Assembly (NCBI GenBank): GCA_964591605.1
Contig: CAZQEN010000008.1
Coordinates: 1-47,599 of the forward strand
DNA from: CAYLLT01 sp964591605
GTDB taxonomy: Bacteria; Planctomycetota; Phycisphaerae; UBA1845; PWPN01
Reading direction: 5' to 3'
DNA length: 47,599 nucleotides
Shown here: positions 16,225 through 24,476 of the stretch, one piece after another
Numbering within the stretch: the stretch's first letter is position 1
Layout of the letters: each line of letters starts with the position of its first letter
Translations under genes and position numbers: made by a program
The notes under the pieces: generated by a model
Told to the model about the DNA's origin: nothing
Seen by the model: the letters and a program-made list of their open reading frames with translations, nothing else
Database searches by the model: none

Positions 16225-16400
16225 CCGGAGGGCATTCGATGGTTGCCAGGGACTTTAAGTCCCTGGATGCCGGCCCTCATTCATCTCCCTCCCTGTTTTC
16301 CTCCGCCCTGCGGGCGGAGGAAAACAGGGAGGGCCACAAGGAGAGTAGCAGCTCGTTTCCAGGGACTCGAAGTCCCTGGCAACCATCGTGCGCCCTCCGG
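16225..16400. repeat. 176-bp nested palindrome
   Basis: The outer arms (16225-16266 and 16359-16400, 42 nt each) match at about 90 percent, and each contains its own small dyad, CCAGGGACTT-AAGTCCCTGG. Inside lies a perfect 22-nt inverted repeat (16287-16308 and 16312-16333) around a 3-nt loop. It lies between tsaD and the SnoaL-like gene and could form a large cruciform. No protein is credible in this 402-bp gap. Confidence 0.9.
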
Positions 16401-16549
16401 GCGAAATCGGTCCTGCATCAGCCCGCCTCCCGAAAACCTCCCGCCGGCGAGCCTGAGCCGGCAGATCGGGGGGTTCGTATTCCACCTCGCGGTCGGGTAT
16501 AGTCCCTTCGCACCTCACCGTAAGGGCCAAAAACTGAAAGGAGATCACG

Positions 16550-16969
16550 ATGAACGTTCGGAGCGTTGCCGAGAAATTCGTGGAGATGTGCCGACAGGGC
16601 AAAAACTTCGAAGCGATGCGGACGATGTACGCCCCGACGATCGTTTCCGTTGAAGGGGACGGCAGCGAGACCGCCGGCCAGGACCCGGTGATCAAGAAGT
16701 CCGAAGCATGGGCCGCCCACAATGCGATCCACGCCGCGACCGTGGCCGGCCCCTTCTACAACGGAGCCAATCCCGATCTGTTCGTCGTCTACTTCACCGT
16801 GGACATCACGCCCAAAGCGACCGGCCAGCGCGTGACCCTCGAAGAAGTCGGCGTGTACACGGTCCAGAACGGCCTGATCACACGCGAGCAGTTCTTCTAC
16901 GACGGCGGCACGGAAACCCGGGAAGGCTCGCCCGTTTCCTGGCCGCAAAACCAACCGAAAAACGGGTAG
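16550..16969 (+). CDS. SnoaL-like/NTF2-fold protein
   Basis: A 139-residue cytosolic protein with the cone-shaped NTF2/SnoaL-like fold pattern: an N-terminal helix (SVAEKFVEMCRQGKNFEAMRTMY), then strands with FVVYFTVDI, VTLEEVGVYTVQNGLI and REQFFYDGG. This fold serves both as small hydrolase or isomerase and as ligand-binding protein, so no reaction can be assigned. AAAGGAG sits 7 nt before the ATG. It is a single-gene unit downstream of the nested palindrome. Confidence 0.8.
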   Translation: MNVRSVAEKFVEMCRQGKNFEAMRTMYAPTIVSVEGDGSETAGQDPVIKKSEAWAAHNAIHAATVAGPFYNGANPDLFVVYFTVDITPKATGQRVTLEEVGVYTVQNGLITREQFFYDGGTETREGSPVSWPQNQPKNG

Positions 16970-17073
16970 GGATGTAAAAGAAGTGATTTGGTTGTAAAAC
17001 CCAGCATTGATTTCGTCGAGCACGTGCGGCCTTCTCGCCGCGAATCATCGTCTGTATCGCAGCTATCCGTGTC

Positions 17074-17757
17074 CTATTGAACGTTTTCGGGGTCTCGCCA
17101 ATTCACGATGATGCTACCATCAAGGCGACCGGCCCGATATCGTACCTGCATCAAGAAGTTCACGAGGTTAAACATCGCTTTGGGATTCGCTTTCAGGCCT
17201 CCTCTACGATCCTGTTCTAACAATACGACGGCCCGCTCGGCTGCAACGAGAAGGTTCAAACTTTTGTCGCTTCCATGATGTTCCCGCAAGCACACCACCC
17301 CTAAGCTTCGATGCTTCATGGGGGTCTGGACCCCGGTGCCATACAGAATGCTCTCGCCTTGGTCAAGGGGCACCAGTTCGTCTTCTCTTTCAAGCACACT
17401 TTTGATCTTCTCCCCTACTCGAGGATAGTTCGAGCGTTTGATTTCAAGAAAAGCGAAAGCACTCATGCGTGGGATAAGGCCGAAATCATCGATTTCAAAT
17501 ACAGCAGGCATGGGACACGGAGTCCAAATGATTGCATCAATTTCAGGCACGGAGTCAGGACAAATCCCTTCGTAGACGATCGACCCCCTTGAGACGCGCA
17601 ACGGAGAGACGATTCGAGTGATGAGGCGCCTTACCGTAGCTTCGGCATAGGCTCCAATAAGTTCAGGATTCCGCGTGAAGTCGCGAATCGAGTTGTTGGC
17701 GGTCAATTCGGAGGCGAGTTGCTCGGCCAACTTCTCCAAGAACTGATGGCCCGTCAT
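17074..17757 (-). CDS. DUF6602-like protein with PD-(D/E)XK nuclease-like core
   Basis: A 227-residue protein whose core resembles DUF6602 and related restriction-endonuclease-like folds. A helix with Glu39 (GAYAEATVRR), a strand with Asp74 (PEIDAIIW) and the strand FLEIKRS (Glu105-x-Lys107) give the E, D, ExK order of PD-(D/E)XK active sites. A hydrophobic C-terminal helix pair follows (AMFNLVNFLMQVRY). Base composition is visibly lower in GC than the surroundings, which suggests recent acquisition. Such stand-alone genes are common in defence or accessory regions, but no partner is seen here. The specific role is unknown. Confidence 0.6.
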   Translation of the reverse strand: MTGHQFLEKLAEQLASELTANNSIRDFTRNPELIGAYAEATVRRLITRIVSPLRVSRGSIVYEGICPDSVPEIDAIIWTPCPMPAVFEIDDFGLIPRMSAFAFLEIKRSNYPRVGEKIKSVLEREDELVPLDQGESILYGTGVQTPMKHRSLGVVCLREHHGSDKSLNLLVAAERAVVLLEQDRRGGLKANPKAMFNLVNFLMQVRYRAGRLDGSIIVNWRDPENVQ

Positions 17758-17849
17758 GTCGAACGCTCCCCGTTTTCTCCCTCAGAGGCGGCCACCCATC
17801 GGCCCGCTTCCCGAATGGGTATTTACGCTCTCCTGCGGCCTATACCGCT

Positions 17850-18245
17850 TCACATCACCCGTAGTAATTGCTTCTGCAAGCATACGGAATGCCTGCAGGG
17901 GGTAGAGAAGGTGTCATGAACCGAATCTGCTTTTCTCACCCGTGAACCTGTCTGCACGGGGGGCGCGGTTTTCAAACCGCGGCGAAACAAACTGGATCGG
18001 GTCCTGCGTCTTTTCGCTTTCCGGCCGCCTGCTCGACGGCTCGATTCGCTGCCGGCGGAATGATGGGCTACGTAGCGGGTGATTTCTTCCCTGAACTGGT
18101 TGATCATCTTCTTGAGCGACTCCAGCGTCAGTTCGCGCACGTGCGCGTTGCCGCCCGTCCGGCGACGCAGCGTTTCATAACGCGTTTCCAGCCGCTCAAG
18201 CTTGCGTCGTGTATGGACGACCTCCCGTTCGCTGGTCAGGTTCAT
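17850..18245 (-). CDS. Small coiled-coil protein, possible antitoxin-like partner
   Basis: A 131-residue protein starting MNLTSEREVVHTRRKLERL, strongly helical and charged over the first 70 residues (KLERLETRYETLRRRTGG, ELTLESLKKMINQFREEI), followed by a basic low-complexity tail. The start overlaps the stop of a 46-residue gene in an ATGA, with GAGGTG 5 nt upstream, so the two are translationally coupled. Small coiled-coil genes coupled to DUF6932/MIPPF-type genes suggest a toxin-antitoxin-like pair; this is inference. The C-terminal tail may be over-extended. Confidence 0.5.
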   Translation of the reverse strand: MNLTSEREVVHTRRKLERLETRYETLRRRTGGNAHVRELTLESLKKMINQFREEITRYVAHHSAGSESSRRAGGRKAKRRRTRSSLFRRGLKTAPPVQTGSRVRKADSVHDTFSTPCRHSVCLQKQLLRVM

Positions 18246-18382
18246 GGAATCACCTCGATCATGCCTTTCGCCACTTCCCAGCGGTCCGTAGCGAACGTCA
18301 CGTTCACGAATCCGTTTTCGTCCAGCGTCGCGGGATGGACGCCGGGCGGCAGACAACCATCGTCGTTGAAAGGTGGAATCAT
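18242..18382 (-). CDS. 46-residue MIPPF protein, likely truncated DUF6932-type
   Basis: A short gene encoding MIPPFNDDGCLPPGVHPATL, then DENGFVNVTFATDRWEVAKG and a stop. The opening matches the N-terminal signature of DUF6932 proteins (MIPPFN..G.LPPGIH.AT..E), which are normally about 150 residues with a nucleotidyltransferase-like core. Here only the start remains, joined to a short tail, so it is either a degraded remnant or an independent microprotein. No strong Shine-Dalgarno sequence precedes it; its TGA overlaps the ATG of the coiled-coil gene. Confidence 0.55.
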   Translation of the reverse strand: MIPPFNDDGCLPPGVHPATLDENGFVNVTFATDRWEVAKGMIEVIP

Positions 18383-18819
18383 GCCGCTATCTTATCGGTG
18401 TGAGCGGTGACAGGAAGAGGCAGGAATCGCGGGTCCGCCGAGGCGGTTTTCCGCGGGCGGCGTCTCGGCCGGGTTCACCCGCCCAGGCCGGCTCCGCACG
18501 GTCCCGTCTTGCCGGAGCGCTCGTCATGTTCCGTCATCAGGAGGCGTCCGTATTCCAGACGTGGGACCGACCTGACGTGCCGGCAGAAACAGAAAAAACA
18601 GGAACAAACCCAAACCGCGTACCCGCTCCGCCCGCCATAAGCCCCGCTGCCTCAGAAGCTTGGATTGCGAATCCCGCGCCGGCGCCCGAGGGCACCGGAA
18701 AAATCGAACCCATCCCGACCGCCGGCGAACCGGAATCGGGAATCCGATGCCGCCCGGTGACCCGGCATGAATGCCAGGCTTGTCGCACCCGGCACGAAAC
18801 TCTCAAACCGAAAACGGCG
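18383..18819. other. 437-bp intergenic region with no recognisable gene
   Basis: It is GC-rich with no frame that has family features on either strand. It lies between the 3' end of the UROD-family gene and the start of the micro-gene pair. Confidence 0.5.
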
Positions 18820-20151
18820 CTAGGCTCGCCGGAGCTCCTCGAGCGCGTGCTCCCAGTAGTGGGCGTAGCGCTTCTGCAGGTCGTCGAGCGACAGGCCGCC
18901 GGTGTCGATCGGGTAACGCCCATGCTCATACGCGTAGTCATACAGGGCGATGACGTTTTTCGCCTTCGTCTCGGGCAGGATGTTGTGGATCTGGTTAAAG
19001 ACGAAGCCCCCGCCAGGAGCGAGGATCTGGATGCGCCGGCGGGCATCCTCGATGACTTCCTGCGGCGTGCCCTTGTGGAGCACCGAGTGCGTGTCGCAGC
19101 CGGCGCCCCAGATGGTCATGCGTTTGCCGAAGTCGCGCTTGATGATGGCCGGGTCCATGCCGGCGGCGTCGGTCTGGACCGGGTTGAACGCGTGAACGCC
19201 CGCGTCGATGAGATCCCTGAAGAACGGCATCATCGAGCCGTCGGAGTGGAAGAGCACGTACGCCCGGCTGTGGCGCCGGATGTAGTCGATCAGTTTGCGG
19301 TGGTAGGGGAGCAACGTCTCGCGATAGAGCTCCGGTGAGATGAGCGGGGCCTTCTGGCTGCCCAGGTCGTCGCCGATCAGGATCACGTCGAGATTGTCCC
19401 CGACGGCCGCGAGGTATTTCCTGAGCCCGGCTAGCAGACTGTCGGTGAGGCGCTCGAGAAAATGGTGCGCCAGATCCCGATCCTCGAGCAGGCGGACGAA
19501 CAGTTCGTCCCAGCCCAGAATCCCCTGGGCGTTCTCGACGACGGTGCCGTACATGCCAACGATGGCCCGGTCGCTGCTCGCCCGCAGGCGGGCCGACTCT
19601 GCCTTCAGGTATTCGACCTCCTCGTCGCTGACCCGCAGGCGCGAGATGTGGTTGCCCTCGCCCGGCGTGTCGAAGAAGCGGTCGATGTCGGCTTTCGTCT
19701 GCGAGTTCGCCAGCGGGCTGTGCATGAGCGTGAAACCGTGCAGCCGGCTGGCCGGCAGCCGGGCAATCAGCGTATCGCCCTCGTACCAGCAGGCGTCGCC
19801 TTCTGCGTCGATGACCGGGTTGAACTCCTCGCTGACCAGCACTTTCTTGCCCGGCACGACCTCCCACTCTTTCCACGCGACGTTGCGGATGCCCAGCGAC
19901 GCGCGGTAGCGATGGAGCTGAACCGTGTCGCTGTGCATGCGGTCGAGGACGGCCGGCTCGATGTCGGGGATCTGGCCCCAGACGTGATACACCTTCGGCA
20001 GGCCCTCGGTGATGCCCAGCGCGGTCTTGAGCTTGAGATATGCGAGAATCGCGATGCTCGAAGAGGCATGGCCGCCGAAGTCGATGGGAATGCGGTCGGG
20101 CTCTTCGTGGTTCAGCGAGGCAATCACACGTTCGCGGGAAGTCATGGGCAT
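18820..20151 (-). CDS. Uroporphyrinogen decarboxylase-family protein (non-HemE)
   Basis: A 443-residue TIM-barrel protein of the UROD/MtaA superfamily. Signatures: TSRERVIASLNHEEPDRIPID at the start, LDVILIGDDLGSQKAPLISP, YVLFHSDGSMMPFFRDLIDAG, FNPVQTDAAGMDP and TIWGAGCDTHSVL. It lacks the arginine-rich N-terminal motif of true HemE and is much longer, so heme synthesis is unlikely. Relatives include corrinoid-dependent methyltransferases and a large uncharacterised planctomycete group. The substrate is unknown. ATG codons at 20151 and 20145 are both possible starts. Confidence 0.85.
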   Translation of the reverse strand: MPMTSRERVIASLNHEEPDRIPIDFGGHASSSIAILAYLKLKTALGITEGLPKVYHVWGQIPDIEPAVLDRMHSDTVQLHRYRASLGIRNVAWKEWEVVPGKKVLVSEEFNPVIDAEGDACWYEGDTLIARLPASRLHGFTLMHSPLANSQTKADIDRFFDTPGEGNHISRLRVSDEEVEYLKAESARLRASSDRAIVGMYGTVVENAQGILGWDELFVRLLEDRDLAHHFLERLTDSLLAGLRKYLAAVGDNLDVILIGDDLGSQKAPLISPELYRETLLPYHRKLIDYIRRHSRAYVLFHSDGSMMPFFRDLIDAGVHAFNPVQTDAAGMDPAIIKRDFGKRMTIWGAGCDTHSVLHKGTPQEVIEDARRRIQILAPGGGFVFNQIHNILPETKAKNVIALYDYAYEHGRYPIDTGGLSLDDLQKRYAHYWEHALEELRRA

Positions 20152-20227
20152 CGGACTCTCAAAGAAGGTCAGTCAGTTAAACAGCAACATGGCATCCAGG
20201 ACAGGAGTATACACGCCAGGCGCAGCC

Positions 20228-20843
20228 CGCAACCTAAAGAGAGAGTGGCCGCAGAGACGCAGCGCAGCCGTTGGTCGCAACCCAGGAAGGCAACCGCAGA
20301 TGAACACAGCACGGCCGACGCCGCAGCCCAAACGGTCGTAACCGAAGATGACGGCTGATGAGTCGCGGAACGGTGAAAGATGGCAGCCCCGACGGCTGAT
20401 GAGCCGCGAAACTGCCGAAGATGATAACCCTGACGCCGAGTGAGCCGCGGAGCGGCGCAAGAGGGTAGCCCACGGCGCAAGCCGTGGGAGAGCGATCACG
20501 GGGCATGTCAGCCCCGGTAGGGGCGTCAGAAGGGCGTCGCTCTTTCGCCCCTGCCGGGGCTCGCCTGACCAGGGCGGCGGGATCCCCGCGGCTCACGCCG
20601 CGGGCTACCACCTTTCGCCCCTCACGGGGCTGGTCAACCGCCTGGGCGAACGGAGCAACCGTGGATGAATGAAAGCCCTTCAGGGGACAGAGGACCACTC
20701 ATCACCGGTCGGCGTTCATCTGGCGGGCCGGGGAAATCTTGTCATAAGAACAAGATTCCGCGCGTTTGCAGTGCAGAGGACGCGGAGAATACATCCCGAT
20801 TTGTCTTCTCTGCGGTCTCTGCGCCTCTGCGGTTCATCCCATT
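20228..20843. repeat. Cluster of several interspersed repeat families
   Basis: This sits in an 820-bp gap with no gene. Parts, left to right: a GGCCGCAGAGACGCAG and CCGCAGATGAACACAG stretch (20230-20310); three imperfect copies of a unit of about 42 bp containing GATGAGCCGCG (about 20347-20470); a long inverted repeat whose ends are GGTAGCCCACGGCG (from about 20466) and CGCCGCGGGCTACC (to about 20614), with CCCCGGTAGGGGCG inside; and TCTCTGCGGTCTCTGCGCCT (from about 20816). The AGTAGCCCACGGCGCAAGCC unit recurs near 45720. Confidence 0.75.
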
Positions 20844-20971
20844 CTGCTATCTGGGAATCCTCTCGCTCTGCGTGCGTGGCCGCACCCGCATTGGGCGCGT
20901 TCGGGAGTAATTCATTGGTGAAGTTGGCGGATCGCTCGTACAATCGCTGCTCTGATGTGACGGGGCTCGGC

Positions 20972-23173
20972 ATGCCGGCCAGTTGGCTCGATGATCTGAA
21001 TACGGCCCAGCGCGAGGCGGCCACATTTGGCGACGGCCCGCTGCTGGTCATCGCCGGAGCGGGGACGGGCAAGACCAAGACGCTCGCCGCGCGGGTCGCG
21101 AACCTGATCGAGCGCGGCGTCGCCCCCGATCGCATCCTGCTGCTCACGTTCACGCGGCGGGCGGCGGCGGAGATGATCGCCCGGGCCGGACATCTCACCG
21201 GCCAGACCACGGCCGGCCGGGTCTGGGGCGGGACGTTCCATTCCGTCGCCAACCGGCTGCTGCGCCACTACGGCCGGGCCATTCAGCTCGCGCCCGATTT
21301 CACCGTCATGGACCAGGGCGACGCCGCCGACCTGATGAACCTCATCCGCAACGAGCTGGGCGTCGCCCGAAACGACCGCCGGTTCCCGCGCAAGGAAACG
21401 CTCGTCGCCATCTACTCCCGGACGGTCAGCGCTGAGACAAAGCTCAAGGACGTGCTCAAACGCCACTTCCCGTGGTGCGAGGACGATTTTGAAGATATCC
21501 GCGTAATCTTCCAGGCCTACACCCAGCGCAAACGCGAGCAGAACGTGCTCGATTACGACGACCTGCTCCTGTACTGGAACGCGCTCCTGAACGCCTCCGG
21601 CACGGGCGAAGTCGTCGCGGAGCGCTTCGAGCACGTGCTCGTCGATGAATACCAGGATACCAACGCGGTGCAGGCCCGGATCCTGCAGGGTCTGCGCCGC
21701 ACGAACCGCAACATCATGGTCGTCGGCGATGACGCGCAGTCGATCTACTCGTTCCGCGCGGCGACGGTGCGGAACATCCTCGACTTCCCGAAACAGTTCC
21801 CCGGCGCGCACGTCGTGACGCTCGAACAGAACTACCGCTCGACGCAGCCGATCCTGGCGGCCTCGAACGCGGTGATGGCCGACGCCCGGCAGCGGTACAC
21901 GAAAAACCTCTGGTCCACGCGCGAGTCCGAGCAGCGGCCGATCCTGGTCACCTGCGTCGACGAAGCCGAACAGTCGATCGCCGTGGCCCGCAGGATCGTC
22001 TCCCACCTGGAGGAGGGCATCCCGCTCATCCGTCAGGCGGTGCTCTTTCGGGTGGGCTATCACAGCGATCAGCTCGAAGTCGAGCTCGCCCGGCGGAACA
22101 TCCCGTTTCACAAGTACGGCGGGCTCAAATTCATCGAATCGGCCCACATCAAGGATATGCTCGCGTTCCTGCGGATCCTGGAGAATCCCTACGACGAGAT
22201 AAGCTGGTTCCGCGTGCTGTTGCTGCTCGACGGCATCGGGCCGGCCGGCGCGCGGCGCATCGTCGCGGCGCTGGGCGTGCGGGCGGCGGAACGAACGGTC
22301 GAATCAGGCCGATCCGCCGGTCTCTCACCGCTGCGGCGGCTTCTCGATCATCCCCCGGCCATCCCGTCGGCGGCGAGGAAGCCATTCGAGAGTTTGCGCG
22401 AGACCCTCCGCGCCTGCCTGGGCGCCGCAGAGCCCGAAGCGCCAGCGAGGCCTTCACGCAAGAAACGCACGACCAGGAAGGACGCACGCCCGCGCCTCGA
22501 CGCCGCTGCGGCCGTCGGCGATCCCGGTGACGGCGCTTCACCCGCACTCCCGGGCCCCGCCGAGATCCCCCTCGTCTCGCAAATCGAGCGCATCCGGCAC
22601 TTCTACGACCCGATCTTCCGGAACCGCTACGACAACGCCGCCATGCGCTCGCGTGACCTTGAGCAGCTCGAGCAGATCGCCGCCGGTTATCCCACCCGCG
22701 GCCGTTTCATCAGCGATTTGACGCTCGACCCGCCGACCTCGACGTCCGATCTGGCCCAGCCGCCGTTCCTGGAAGAGGACTACCTGACGCTCAGCACGAT
22801 CCACTCGGCCAAGGGCTGCGAATGGGATGTGGTCTACATCATTCACGCGGCCGATGGGGCCATTCCTTCGGACATGGCGGTGAGCGACCAGGACGGCGTC
22901 GACGAGGAGCGTCGGCTGTTCTATGTCGCCATGACGCGGGCGAAGGACCGCTTATACATCTACTTTCCGCTCCGCTACTACCGCACGCGGTCGATGATGG
23001 GCGATCTGCATCACTACGCCCAGCTCACGCGCTTCATCACACCGCCGGTGCGCAAGCTGCTGGCCGAGGAGCTGCCCGACGTGCCGCGCGAGGAGTGGAT
23101 GGGGGCGGATGACAACGGCCCGGCCGCGGCGGCGAATGTGGAAAGACGCTTGAACGACCTGTGGAGCGACTGA
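20972..23173 (+). CDS. UvrD/Rep-type superfamily 1A DNA helicase
   Basis: A 733-residue 3'-5' helicase. Motifs in order: Q-motif LNTAQREAA, Walker A AGAGTGKTKT, Walker B LVDEYQDTN, motif III GDDAQSIYSFRAA, motif IV LEQNYRSTQPI, motif V STIHSAKGCEWDVVYI and motif VI EERRLFYVAMTRAKDRLYI. Such helicases act in nucleotide-excision and mismatch repair or fork clearance. Between motifs IV and V there is a basic Ala/Pro-rich linker (ARPSRKKRTTRKDARPRL) that looks disordered. I start at MPASWLDDLN; the upstream extension is repeat sequence. A palindromic element begins at the base right after the stop codon. The exact subfamily (UvrD, PcrA, Rep) cannot be fixed. Confidence 0.93.
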   Translation: MPASWLDDLNTAQREAATFGDGPLLVIAGAGTGKTKTLAARVANLIERGVAPDRILLLTFTRRAAAEMIARAGHLTGQTTAGRVWGGTFHSVANRLLRHYGRAIQLAPDFTVMDQGDAADLMNLIRNELGVARNDRRFPRKETLVAIYSRTVSAETKLKDVLKRHFPWCEDDFEDIRVIFQAYTQRKREQNVLDYDDLLLYWNALLNASGTGEVVAERFEHVLVDEYQDTNAVQARILQGLRRTNRNIMVVGDDAQSIYSFRAATVRNILDFPKQFPGAHVVTLEQNYRSTQPILAASNAVMADARQRYTKNLWSTRESEQRPILVTCVDEAEQSIAVARRIVSHLEEGIPLIRQAVLFRVGYHSDQLEVELARRNIPFHKYGGLKFIESAHIKDMLAFLRILENPYDEISWFRVLLLLDGIGPAGARRIVAALGVRAAERTVESGRSAGLSPLRRLLDHPPAIPSAARKPFESLRETLRACLGAAEPEAPARPSRKKRTTRKDARPRLDAAAAVGDPGDGASPALPGPAEIPLVSQIERIRHFYDPIFRNRYDNAAMRSRDLEQLEQIAAGYPTRGRFISDLTLDPPTSTSDLAQPPFLEEDYLTLSTIHSAKGCEWDVVYIIHAADGAIPSDMAVSDQDGVDEERRLFYVAMTRAKDRLYIYFPLRYYRTRSMMGDLHHYAQLTRFITPPVRKLLAEELPDVPREEWMGADDNGPAAAANVERRLNDLWSD

Positions 23174-23380
23174 CAAAGAGCCGCGGGCTTCAGCCCGCGC
23201 GGCGCTGGTGCGTCGGCGAACCTTCGTTTCGGAAGAAACCTGAGATTGATGAGGTGCAGGAGGCGAATAAGGTGTTCCTCGGGGCGACAGACCGGGCGGA
23301 GGAACTGGGCCTGGATGATGCAGCAATGAGGCGTTCAGCCTGTGGGGAAGACCGCGCGGGATGAAGCCCGCGGCTCTTTG
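23174..23380. repeat. MITE-like element with 29-bp terminal inverted repeats
   Basis: Left arm 23174-23202 and right arm 23352-23380 both read CAAAGAGCCGCGGGCTTCA followed by CCCGCGCGG, with one difference in 29. The 149-bp interior is unique. The element abuts the uvrD-like stop codon exactly and ends 21 nt before the start chosen for the pseudouridine synthase. No flanking direct repeat is seen. Confidence 0.8.
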
Positions 23381-23401
23381 GGTGTCTGTTTGGGGACCTC
23401 G

Positions 23402-24348
23402 TTGGCCCGTGAGATTGACATCCTGCTGGACGACGACGACCTGCTGGTGATCCACAAACCCGCGGGCGTGCTCAGCGTGCCCGGGCGCCAGGGCGGCGAG
23501 TCGATCCGCGAGGTGCTCGAACGTCAGACCGGCCGCAGGCAGGACTTCCGCCTCGTGCACCGGCTCGACCGCGACACCAGCGGCGTGATGGTGCTCGCCA
23601 AGCATGTGGATGCCCAGCGCTGCCTCTCCGATCAGTTCCTGGGCCGCAGCGTGAGCAAGCAGTATCTGGCGATCGTCCGCGGCTCGCCTGACGACGAGAG
23701 CGGCCTGATTCACGCNNNNNNNNNNNNNNNNNNNNNNNNNNNNNNNNNNNNNNNNNNNNNNNNNNNNNNNNNNNNNNNNNNNNNNNNNNNNNNNNNNNNN
23801 NNNNNNNNNNNNNNNAGTATCTGGCGATCGTCCGCGGCTCGCCTGACGACGAGAGCGGCCTGATTCACGCGGCCATCGCCGAAGACCCGCGTCAGCCCGG
23901 CCGCATGATGATCAGCGACAAGGAGAGCAAGCCCGCCCAGACGCGCTGGCGCCTCATCGAGCGGCTCGGGCCCGCGTCGCTGGTGCGCTGCTGGCCGCTC
24001 ACCGGGCGGCAGCACCAGATCCGCGTGCACCTGCAGCTCATGGGCCTGCCGCTGCTCGTCGACCCGCTCTACGGCGGCGCCGAGGCGTTCTACCTCTCGT
24101 CGGTCAAGGCCGATTACCACGCCAGCCGCCGCCACGAGGAGCGCCCGCTCATCGCCCGCCTCACGCTCCACGCCGAGTCGATCACGTTTGCCCACCCGCG
24201 CACGTCGCAGCAGGTCAAGATCGATGCCCCGCTGCCCAGGGACTTTCGGGCCTTGCTCACGCAGCTCCGTAAACTCGCCCGTTCTGAAGGCCCGGAGCCG
24301 GCAGACTCAACACGAAGACACGAAGGCACGAAGAAGGAGTCTCGATAG
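23402..24348 (+). CDS. RluA-family 23S/tRNA pseudouridine synthase, split by an assembly artefact
   Basis: An RluA-type pseudouridine synthase. Motifs: DDDDLLVIHKPAGVLSVPG, catalytic Asp in RLVHRLDRDTSGVMVLAK, and CWPLTGRQHQIRVHLQLMGLPLL plus DPLYGG. The gene is interrupted by a 100-N gap whose flanks are the same 55 bp. Removing 23716-23870 restores one frame of 792 nt (263 residues), so the true gene is intact. The start is uncertain: TTG 23402 has GGGGA 7 nt upstream and gives MAREIDILLDDDD; TTG 23390 and GTG 23342 are alternatives, the last lying inside the MITE-like repeat. The target uridine cannot be told. Confidence 0.88.
23716..23815. other. 100-N gap flanked by duplicated 55-bp contig ends (artefact)
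   Basis: 23661-23715 and 23816-23870 are identical. Collapsing Ns plus one copy (155 nt) restores the reading frame of the pseudouridine synthase. The gap is therefore a contig overlap that was not merged, and the overlap length suggests a k-mer of 55. Confidence 0.95.
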
Positions 24349-24476
24349 CCCAAACGGACCAGGCCGGCGTCAGCATGGCCGCAAAGTACGAAAACGAATC
24401 AGGAGGACCACGAAAGCTCGGAGACACGAAGAAGGCGGAGTTTACTCTCTCTATTCCTTCGTGCCTTCGTGGTGAT
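24310..24476. repeat. CACGAAGGCACGAAG repeat region
   Basis: ACACGAAGACACGAAGGCAC at the left, ACCACGAAAGCTCGGAGACA in the middle and the reverse complement CCTTCGTGCCTTCGTGGTGA at the right. It fills the space between the convergent pseudouridine synthase and isomerase genes and runs up to the stop codon of the latter. From memory this is a very common planctomycete intergenic repeat. Confidence 0.75.

Noticed and set aside
18373..19338. 321-residue plus-strand frame near the UROD-family gene
   Set aside because: Most of it is antisense to the UROD-family protein, and the rest is unstructured Arg/Pro/Ala sequence.
20669..20971. Upstream extension of the UvrD-type helicase
   Set aside because: It translates repeat sequence; the helicase Q-motif begins 8 residues after the ATG at 20972.
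23161..23364. 67-residue frame within the MITE-like element
   Set aside because: It starts inside the helicase end and runs through an inverted repeat arm; no ribosome site or similarity.
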